From Nyssa sinensis (lineage: Eukaryota > Streptophyta > Magnoliopsida > Cornales > Nyssaceae): a stretch of 64,000 bases of DNA. The position numbers and the translations under genes are program-made. Below are positions 45,734 to 55,200 of this stretch, in pieces (the stretch's first letter is position 1; each line of letters begins with the position of its first letter). The stretch covers positions 43,599,417 through 43,663,416 of the forward strand of contig CM018043.1 of assembly GCA_008638375.1 (NCBI GenBank), in the 5' to 3' direction. The notes below the pieces were generated by a model. That model saw only the letters and a list, made by a program, of their open reading frames with translations. It searched no databases and had not been told where the DNA came from.

Positions 45734-45971
45734 GTCGACCAGTTCATGGAATCAGTCGACTGATTCTAAAAGGCTTAATTTTACATTAATCAAACCAGTC
45801 GACTAGGGTGATATTTTTAAAATAGCCTAAAGACTCACTACTCAATTAAGTCGACCTCTAAAGAGAATCAGTCGACTATCTTTCAAAGGCTAATTCAGTG
45901 TACAAACAGAACCAATCGACTAAGTAACCATTTTGATATATTGCTTGAACGTATTGTTTAAATCAGTCGAC
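45734..45971. repeat. GTCGAC palindrome cluster in copia LTR
   Basis: GTCGAC cores stand at 45734, 45755, 45798, 45850, 45871 and 45966, most within CAGTCGACTG-like words. Decayed versions (GTCAAC, GTCGAT) extend to about 46150. The TATA box follows at 46248. Confidence 0.8.
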
Positions 45972-46437
45972 CTAAAGGAAAAATCAGTCGATTATTTCTC
46001 AAAGGCAAAATATTGTACAAACAAAACAAGTCAATTGATCCAAAGAACCAGTCAACACAATGTTCTTGACCAAATGAACCTCAAACCTTCTGGACAAATC
46101 AGTTGACCTAGTCAGTCGATCAATCCTCATTGTAGTCAACTAGTTGATGATTCTATCGATCTGGCAATCACAAATTCAAATTTTGAACAAACAAAAAATG
46201 GAGAAATGACTCTTTTTGAAAAACAATGAACATATTCTTTAAAGGGCTATAAATGGAGGTTCTCATGGGCATTCTATGCCATCACTTACATGCTTACACT
46301 TCTACATCCATGTTATTGACTTTAGATCTAACATCTTTCAAATCTAGATCTTAAAGTTATATTCATCTTAAATACTTAGAGCTTACACTTGATCTATCTA
46401 TAGAGAGTGAGCATCTTTTTAGGACCATGGGGTCCGT

Positions 46438-47917
46438 TGTTGTAATTGGCTAATCTAGATTTTGACAAAACGTGCTTTCAATGTAATAACTACATTAGTC
46501 TTAGGCTTAGTGTACCTCAATGCCCATTCTACGCCAAGAAGGTTCAAGCTTTATCATGTATGTAGTGGTCTTGTGTTTGTGAAACAATCTTCCCAAATAT
46601 GTATATTTCAAAACCTTAGGGAAATTGATTTCACAAGATAAGGTGAAAATGAGCAACCTTTTGTTACTCATTCGAACGAACCAAGTGGCTCGTTCAAACG
46701 ACAACAGAAGCTAGGTTTGCTCATTCATTCGATTTGTTTGAATCAAACGAAGGATTGCAGCCTTTGAACTTTGCTCATTTGATATTCGTTTTATTCTCAT
46801 TTGAACGAACAATTGGCTTATTCAAACGAGCATCATTCGTTTGACCAAACCCTACGTAATAACAGAAAATTTCTTATTTTCAAACAGTTTTTTAGATCCG
46901 ATCTCTCAATATAAAGTGATGAAAATTCAGTTTTATAGAGGAAAAACATAGCAGAGAAAGTTTATACTTGTGAGAGCTTAATTTTTAGATCTAAGAGCTT
47001 CCATGAGAAAACAACATATATTTCATATCATGCATCTCTCTACTTAATCCATCGATTAATTTGATCAATTTCACATGATCCTAATCATCACAAAGAGCCC
47101 CTAATTCACTTGATCTCACCATTGGAGAAGAGAGTTCAACCTTGAGGATTCGACGTTGAACAATGGGTAAATTCCAAGGTTGTGTGGATTCACAATTGTG
47201 AAGAGGCCTGATTCAGAGGAGTCCGAGATTGAAGGAGGATCCGATTGTATGAAGAATTCATTTATGATGAGCTTGTGGATTCAAGGGAGGTTGACGGCAT
47301 GAACGATGTTAAAGGTACTTAGACCGTGTTTTGTTTACTTGTATTTCAATCTCGATCATAGTGAATTTCTTCCCTAAGAATGGTCGACTTCTGGAGTTTT
47401 TCACCAATGATAGTTTTCCAAGGTGGTTTCTCCATCATTATTGTGGTTTGCACTATTCGCTCTCTTTGTCTTTACAATTCCTAATTTGCTAGATTTAATC
47501 GCTTTGATAACTTGACAATTATGTTTTCATGATTATATTCATTGAATATGAAATTGATAATTGAAAACTTTGATTAGGCAAATTGAATTGTGATTTGAAT
47601 TTGTGAATTGTTGATTGAGCACTTAGTTGAATTTTGAGTTGAATTGAGGAATTAACACTAAAATTGAACTAGTGATTCAATTACGCTTAGTTGAATGGTT
47701 TGTATTCATCAACATTAATTAATTGCATAATTGAATGACTTGAGATAATTGATAGAATTGTAGACAATTTTTGAATATTAATTATTGTTGTAATTCTCAT
47801 ATTTTTCGATGTGAAGTAGTTGTTAGTGCTTTGGTTGAGTATTTGGATATATTGAACAATTGTACATACCTATTCAACCCCTCTTTTCTAGGTTAGTGTC
47901 ACATCGGGACCTAAGCA
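46438..47917 (+). mobile_element. Second copia-type LTR nested in the copia LTR
   Basis: The host LTR alignment breaks after GAGCATCTTTTT (about 46420) and resumes near 47930. The inserted part starts about TGTTGTAATTGGC followed by AATCTAGATTTTGAC, and ends with TATTCAACCCCTCTTTTCTAGG...CGGGACCTAAGCA, the style of a plant copia LTR. I could not find a clean target duplication, so both ends are approximate to about 20 bp. It carries its own palindrome cluster (46669-46846). Confidence 0.6.
46669..46846. repeat. CGTTTGAACG palindrome cluster in nested LTR
   Basis: Words such as ATTCGAACGAA, TCGTTCAAACGA, TTTGAATCAAACGA, TTTGAACGAACAA, TTCAAACGAGC and CATTCGTTTGA alternate in both directions over about 180 bp. 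The arrangement resembles the GTCGAC cluster of the host LTR but the sequence is unrelated. Confidence 0.65.
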
Positions 47918-48175
47918 CAAATAGATCTTATTGTACTAAAATTACTCTAGAAAAGAGTGCTATTTGGTAAACATATTTGTATCATCTCATTGCGGTGAGA
48001 TTTGTACCCAATGAGACAAAATGGTAAATTTTGCTGGGATAAGAGGGCTGCGGTCTTCGTATTGTAAATGTTTGGTCTCCACCTGTAAGGAAGTTACAAT
48101 AACACAAAAACTCAAGTGGGGATACTTGAGTCGAGAACATAGAAAGTTTTTCAAACTTCGTAAAATTGTTATGTT

Positions 48176-48180
<5 letters not shown>

Positions 48181-48207
<27 letters not shown>

Positions 48208-48208
48208 T
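48181..48208. repeat. CT microsatellite near copia LTR end
   Basis: A TCTCTC run of about 28 bp in the transcribed part of the LTR. Similar CT/GA runs mark the leader regions of the LTRs at 34322, 38506 and 42101. Confidence 0.8.
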
Positions 48209-49266
48209 GTTTATTTATTGTGCATTTACAACTTTCATTTTTAAAGTTTCTAAAAGAAATCAATATTTGCAATATACCCTATTCACCCCCCCTCTTAGGT
48301 AAATATCTAGGCAGCAATTATTGTTGGTTATGTTATATAATATAAATCTCATTTAGATATGGATAAAGTTTTTTGATGAAACTTATGAAATAAGGTCCAA
48401 TGTGTTAAATCTCTAATGAGTTTTGCATTTTTTTTTTTTTTTTTTTATCTTTTTAGTATCCAATAAAATTACCACAAGAGTTCATGTTACATAAGAGTTC
48501 AAGTTCATGTTCTATATTTATACACATAAGAGTTATGTGTTATAGTTTAAGATCCCAAATAGTTAAAAGTGCTTCTAAATATAAAAGAAATAATAAATTA
48601 CGCTGACCTTTCTTGAATTTTTTCATAATTATAGATATTTCTCCCTAGTTTTTAAAATTACACTGCACCTTATGCTTCTAAAATTGGCAACAACCTCATA
48701 TGCCGTTACGAGCCGTTAGTGACTTGATGAATTTCGCTAACATTAGTGAAGTAACTTTTGTAAATGTCTATTTCACCATTTTAGTGGTTGAAAAGATAGA
48801 CTTACCCTCGTTAGTACACTATCAAAAGACAAGAATATCCGTATTAGGTGATTGCAAAATGACCGATCATGACTTTAGTTTAACAAGTGAGTCCCCATGT
48901 GCGGTCAACAACCATTTCCTTCCAAGTTCTCTCTCGCATAGTACACTTTCTCTCTCTACAGGTAAGTCAAATCTTCAAATCTCTCTCCCACACATGCTCA
49001 CTCTCTACACTAATTGTTTCTCTACATGAAGCTTTTCTGAGATACCTCTCTATTTTACTATCATTGTAAATCTCTAGGTATCTCTCTGTGTAATCATAAA
49101 TCTCAATAGCGCTCTCTCTAAATTATATCTTAGTAAGTCTCTCTCTATCTCTCTCTTAAACCTATATATTAGTAATCTGTCTCTCTATAATTGTACCTTC
49201 AAACTTTTTTTTTTTTCTGTTAAAAGAAATACAGTAAAAGAGTGATGAAAATACAATTACATAATA

Positions 49267-49676
49267 TTGAAATGTTGTTTTTGTAGGAAGGTCATGTCTA
49301 CTTCAACAACTGAACAAGGTAATTTCACGGGGCTTAGATATATGAAAAATTCATGTGATTGTGAGAAAAGAGCAAAAGTGATAATAATAGAATCTAACGG
49401 AAGGAAGAATAAAAGGTGGTTATATTACGCATGTTGGAGTAAAACAAGCTCGTTCTGGAAATGGTGTGATCTGTTACCATCAACCGTGGATTAATAAGTG
49501 TCCATAGCCAACTGGTAAATGAGATTGTCGAGGTAAGGGTTGAAGTTAGGAGCATGTCTTCAAGGGTAGAAATGGTTAAATCAAGCCAAGAAATGACCAA
49601 AGTCCTTGTGCTTGTGAGCCTTTTCATGACTGGATTAACAATATTGGTAGGCTTAGTTGCTTTACTAATGAAGTGA
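49267..49676 (+). pseudogene. GRF zinc-finger, coiled-coil, membrane-anchor protein remnant
   Basis: The first frame (49267-49494, with a likelier start at the ATG at 49297 after a possible splice acceptor TTTGTAG) has CDCEKRAKVIIIES, then RWLYYACW and FWKWCD. This follows the plan of a GRF zinc finger, a small nucleic-acid-binding domain, but the fourth cysteine is replaced by serine and the GRF triad is not recognisable. A frameshift near 49492 moves to a second frame with a heptad-rich segment (VNEIVEVRVEVRSMSSRVEM) and a C-terminal hydrophobic segment (FMTGLTILVGLVALLMK, stop at 49674). Small plant proteins with GRF, coiled coil and C-terminal membrane segment are common. Here the gene lies inside a Mutator-like element and is probably dead. 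Confidence 0.6.
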
Positions 49677-50217
49677 TTGTAAGCTATGTTTGGATGTGTA
49701 AATTTTTGAAGGCTTAGTTGCCTCGAATATTGTAAGCTATGTTTTATTGGATATTAACTTATTTGTGTAATACAAGCTCTATGGTTTCACTTAGATATAT
49801 ATTATTCATGCATCACGTCTCTTTTTTATAATCAAGATAACTCAATTGACAAAGGAAAAATACATAAGTGAAAATAATTGAGTAATTTTTCAGTAATGAG
49901 TAAAAACTGTTTGCAATTAATTAGATGCCTATTAATCGTAAATACACAAGTGATAGATTTCAAAAAATAAATAAATTGTCAGCCAATATCTATATTAGTA
50001 GAAGAAAAATGACACATTTTCTTCTAACCCTCCAAAAACTAAACTATCTTCCAACATCTTTACATCATCTAATAAGTGAATTATGTCCTAGCACTTCTAC
50101 AATATTTATACTAACAAAAAATTGAAATTGTTCTAAGAATAATTGAAGAAAGATGAATATTTTTAAGGAAAAAAAAAGTAGAAATAGAAGCATAACAATA
50201 ACTGAAAATAAGAATAA

Positions 50218-50545
50218 GCATATTAGCAACTGAGAATCCCAAATTTACAAAATAGAAGCAACATCACATTAGAAATAGAGGAACATAAAAAATAGAAGCA
50301 TATTAGCAAGTAAGAAACCTAAATTTGCAAAAAGGACTAAGCAATATCACATTTGAAATAGAGAAATATCAAAAACAAAAGTGTATCAGCAACTAAGAAA
50401 TCTAAATTTACAAAATAGAAGCAATATCACATTTTAAATAGAATAATATCATAAAAAGAAGCATATTAGCAATTATGTAAACCAAATGCACAAAAATAAA
50501 AGTAATATATCATTTAAAATAGAAGGATACCAAAAACATATAATA
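50218..50545. repeat. 81-bp tandem repeat, four units
   Basis: GCATATTAGCAAC or a close variant recurs at 50218, 50298, 50381 and 50461. Each is followed by CTAAATTTACAAAATAGAAG-like words and a CAATATCACATTT-like word. It lies inside the Mutator-like element. Confidence 0.75.
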
Positions 50546-51163
50546 TAAGCAAAAATAAAAACTCACCACATCATTTTGAAATAACAATATCAAGGCCAAA
50601 ACTTTTCAAGCTCATTTATATACAAAAAAAAAAAAAAAAAAATCTCAACCTAATAAACCCCCAATTTAGAATCCCAAAGCCCAAATTCACATAAACATTA
50701 AACGAAGAAGATTGGAACTCGAATTTCATATTGCGAATATATTTCAATAACCCTCAATCTCCTACTGAAAATATATTTCACAAACCCGTAAATCAGTTTC
50801 ATTAACCCAAACCTAAATTTCAAAAACCCTATTTAAGAAAACCCAGATCTAAACACATTACGAAAAATTCAAATTTTATTGGTTTCAAAACACAAACCCT
50901 AACAAATATTAGTGGTTGGCCCATATCTCAATATCAAAATAACTTGAGAAAACCCAAAACAATTTTAGTAAACCTGTAAATGATTTCATAACATCAAGAC
51001 CCTATTTTGAATCCCAACTCCCAATTTTAAAAACCAATAACAAATATTATAAGGTACGTGAATTCGATGATTGAGGATAACTACTTTAGTTTGAGTGATT
51101 GAACAAGGGAACACTTGGTTTTAGTGATGGATCAACCTCTAACCCAAATATGAAAGAAGCCCT

Positions 51164-51440
51164 AACCCACTGTTCTTCAACAGACACGATTGACTTGGGT
51201 TTCAATTACCAAAATCAACGAGGGTTTCAAAATGGAACAAGATGAGGTTTCAACAATCAAAAAGACCCTAACCTATATATGAACAAACCTTAACCCACTG
51301 TTCTACAACAACACGGTCGACGACCATTGTTGTAGTCGTAAATAGTTACGCTTAAAATCGAAGAAGACGACAGTTTCACTCTTTGAAATAAAGTCCTAAC
51401 CCCTCCCTGAAATAAACAAAACCCATTGTTCTACAACTTT
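51164..51440. repeat. 127-bp degenerate tandem repeat, three units
   Basis: AACCCACTGTTCTTCAAC and variants start at 51164, 51292 and 51418, spaced 128 and 126 bp. CCCTAAC words precede each. It lies near the right end of the Mutator-like element. Confidence 0.65.
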
Positions 51441-51774
51441 GTCACTCTTCCTCTATTATCGATAGTATTAAAATTTTATTCAACAATTACATTCAAGCGA
51501 TAACCCTTTGTTTGATTAAACAACGAACACCTAACCCTCTTTTCTCTTTAGTTTGCAATACATTCTTCCTCTAATTTGATCACTGAAAATATAACACTAA
51601 TACGGATACTTTTGTTACTTTCCATTTATTTGACTTTTGACTATATAAAGTTATATTTTATTATGAGGGTTAGTTTAAATTTTTAAATCTTTCATTAATT
51701 ACGGTTCATCAATAAGAGGTGTAGTGTTATTTTAAAAGCTAGAAAAATGTATTCGGAAAATCAATATAATTTAT

Positions 51775-52214
51775 TTTAAAAAATAAAAAAAAACTTGTCT
51801 ACTTCAAAAATATTAAAATAATTTTATATTTGTTATTATTCTCGTATAAAGATTTAAAATATAAAAAAAGGATAATTGAGACAAATAATTTTTTTTTTTC
51901 ACTTTAATGTTTCTCAAACAATAAATCTAATTTTTGGATAACTTTGTAAGTCTTCTTCTTCAATGAAATGAAAATAGAAATTAATAATTTTCTTTTTACT
52001 TTCTCTTCGTTCATTTTTTCCTTTTAGCACTTCTACCTTCTTGCCATTTCTTTCTAACCAAACCGAGCCTTTTGGTTTGCGAAATGTGTGGGTCCTGCTG
52101 TCACCATCAAGCCTCTCTCAGTAAGTCCCTGCGACTTTCCCTCGTCGAACTGTAAATGTAGATGAAGTTCCGGTTCCCGCTTTTCTTTGGTGCTTTTCAT
52201 TCGCCCAGATTAAC
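51775..52214 (+). promoter_or_regulatory. Upstream region of the aspartic protease gene
   Basis: These 440 bp between the Mutator-like element and the start codon have no frame of interest. AT-rich DNA gives way to CT-rich sequence (TTTCCTTTTAGCACTTCTACC, then CCATCAAGCCTCTCTC), typical of a plant 5' leader. No convincing TATA box is seen here. A TATATAAAG at about 51644 lies inside the element. Confidence 0.35.
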
Positions 52215-55200
52215 ATGAGATTCACGATGATGATCACGGCCATCATCACAAGTTCCTCCCGCGCTGCCGTCACAATTGCACAATTCTTGTTATCCTTATT
52301 GCTTTTGATCTCTATTTGTAATACTACGACTACTTTTGTCTCTGCAACCGGTGGAGTATTCAGTGTCAACTACAAATTCGCAGGCATGGAACGGTCCCTC
52401 AGCGTTCTAAAAGCTCACGACAACCTCCGGAACCTCCGGATGCTTGCGGGTGTCGACATCCCCTTGGGCGGAACTGGTCGCCCCGACGCTGTCGGGTTAC
52501 GTGACTTCCCCTTCTTTTATTTTCCCTCTTTCTCCATTGATATATATATATATATATATATACACGCACCCACAAACACACACATAGAATTGCTACTTTA
52601 TTTTGTTTTGTTTGTGGTTGTGATGTGTTTGGACGTGCCGTGGAAATCAAATGAGTTGTTCTAAATGAATATAATTGTAGAACGTAAAGTGACTCCATTG
52701 ATTAGTTCTCAAAGCTTCATTAAATAGCCATATACATGTTTTCCATAATTACTTGTATAAAATGAAGGGATTTTTTTGTTGTTGTTGTCGTGTTTCAGAT
52801 AATTTATTATTTCGTTTCTCTTTTTTTCTGGACCTAGTTTTGATTATTGACTTCTAAGTCTCTGATTTTATCCCGTGAATGTTTTGAGGTGAAATGACTC
52901 TTATCTGTTTCAATGATATTCAGCTCTGATTAACTCGTTTAGTTTTCAAGTCACCAATTTTAGCATGTGGGTGCGTGGGTGTATGTGTCTATTGTATTTT
53001 GCACTTACTTTATTGTAAAATTCTAATTTTACAGGCTTTACTATGCTAAGATTGGGATTGGAACACCTCCAAAAGATTACTATGTGCAAGTAGATACTGG
53101 AAGTGACATAATGTGGGTTAATTGCATTCAGTGCGGAGAATGCCCCAAAAGAGGCTACCATGGTGTATGGCTCTCATTTACCTTTATTTATTCTTCCCAT
53201 TTTTCTTGGTATCAACATCATTGCAATTTACAAGAATTCACTTATTTGATGCTGATCTTTGAAACATGTTTTTAAATTTTTGTTTTAACAGTTGGAACTT
53301 ACACTATACGATCCAATGGACTCGCTCACTGGAAAATTGATTTCTTGTGATCAAGAGTTTTGTTTAGAGATCAATGGAGGTCAGGTTTCTGGTTGCACGG
53401 CTAATGTTTCCTGTCTGTATACTGAAGTATATGGAGATGGGAGCTTTAGTATTGGATACTTTGTAAAGGATGTTGTCCAATATGACCGTGTGTCTGGGGA
53501 TCTCCAAACTAAATCAGCAAATGGAAGTGTTATATTTGGGTTAGTCTATTTTTCTATTACTGTGCTCTGATATCAAGAATATTGTATTCAACTATATTTT
53601 ATCTAATACATATGTATATCTTAAATCTTACAATATCTCATAATATCTTTGTTATTGTAATACGTTGCCTTCTTAACTTGCAGATCATGATTATGGTACT
53701 TATGTTTTACATGTTTGACAAAAGTTATAAATTTTTGCGGAAGCTATGAATCATGTTTATTACTTGACCTCGTAATTAAATAGGATCTGTACCATCGTTT
53801 ATGGTATCACTATTCACATTCTTCATGAATATCCATGAATTGTAACTCAATTTCGTGCACATTTCTAAATTTCTATCTCATTATGAATAGTTCTACAATC
53901 ATCATATTCAACAGGGTATTTTTTTATTACTTAATATGCAATTTATGCTAGATAGTGATGCAAAGAGAAAAAAAGAAGGAAATGGAAGAGTTTCTTAACC
54001 CACCGAGCCCCACTTTTCTTTTCCTTCGAAAAGGGTGATTATTCGGAGAGAAAGAAAAGGTGAGCTAGTGATTGACTGTTTTTCCTGTCCTCTTTTTTTT
54101 CCCCTTTTTCTCTGAGCAGGCGATTCCCTAATTTACCCTTTCTACTCGCATTATTAAATATCATTTTCTTTCTTTTTTACTCTTCCATCGTTTCAAAAAT
54201 GAAGAGGAGGGAGTTTTACTCTCTTTACCTCTATTTCCCCTTCGTAAAACATCTCCCCCCCCCACCCCAACCAAAAAAAAAAAAAGAATCCTTTGTTTTC
54301 CTTTTTCTCATCTTTCCCAAGCACATAGTTAAGGGATTGTGTAAGTGCAAGCCTAATCCTAGGTATGACATCTAAGAAATTATAGGGGTGACTTCTAGCA
54401 TTCTTTTCTTTAATTATTTGCGAATAGAATATTTTTTTAAGTTTGTTGCAATCAGATCCTACATCCTATCAACTTGAAAGCCTACATCTTTAATCTTAGT
54501 GTCTTTCAATCAACTCTATAAGCCTTTTACGTAACACGTAATACCTTAAAATAGTTGTTTTTGGGAAATTCTCGCAACCTTCTGGAAGTCCAATGAGTGC
54601 GAGCTTTATGGTTCAAGTGGTATTTGAGTGAAATCTTTCAGCAGAAGGTGGAGGATTCAAGCCCTACTAGATCATCCTCTAAAAATTAACCAAGGGCTTA
54701 CCAAAAATGCTCTCTTAATTTGATAGAAACAAAAAAGAGTAACACAATTTGGACTTGTCAAAAAATGTAATGTTGAAAATTACGAAGTTTTTTTGCTAAA
54801 GTATATTTATATTAAAAGCACATAAAGGGACCAACACATATACATAGCAATTGGAAAGTATACTGGAGTCGGAGAAAAAAGGCTATACAAAGCTCATATT
54901 GTATGTAAAATCTACAAAAGATACAAAGGAAACATGCACATTTGCCAAAAGCCAAAGGTGCGGCAAACTCAACTTCATGGGCTTTAACCTTAAGCTCGAA
55001 AGCTCAACATCTTCAAGGGTACATCTAGTGCTCTCCTTCCTCATACACCTGCATAAGACATAATGGCACAACACTCCAGGCCTCCCTCACTCTAGTTACC
55101 ACTGAATATGCCTGCCGTTTGGCCATCGACTGAGGAACTGTGCTAAGCATAACCCATTGCATTTCCAAAATTTAAAAAGACAAGATAAAAGTCTCCTAGC

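Larger units (their letters stand above)
45514..48316 (+). mobile_element. Ty1/copia LTR, 5'-truncated, with a nested LTR
   Basis: It matches the reverse LTR at 9901: TTAGGATTAGATTGATCATTAGTC near its left edge, the GTCGAC cluster, TATAAATGG at 46248, GACTTTAGATCTAACA, and the tail CTATTCACCCC...ATCTAGGCAGCA at 48316. The first roughly 270 bp of the LTR are missing because the gypsy LTR abuts it. A second LTR of another family interrupts it (46438-47917). No primer site follows the end, so it is a 3' or solo LTR. Confidence 0.75.
48592..51774. mobile_element. Mutator-like element with imperfect terminal inverted repeats
   Basis: The left end holds TAGTTTTTAAAATTACACTG followed by CACC (from 48646). 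The right end holds its reverse complement with few changes (51713-51741: TAGCTTTTAAAATAACACTA then CACC on the - strand). Outside both stands AATAAATTA, so the inverted repeats extend to about 48592 and 51774. Element length is about 3.2 kb. It carries a GRF-type gene remnant and two blocks of tandem repeats and no transposase, so it is non-autonomous. The flanks are A-rich and a 9-bp target duplication cannot be decided; assignment to Mutator-like elements rests on repeat style and cargo. Confidence 0.6.

Noticed and set aside
53292..53570. Separate small gene starting at 53292
   Set aside because: It is exon 3 of the aspartic protease read into the intron; splice sites on both sides keep the frame.
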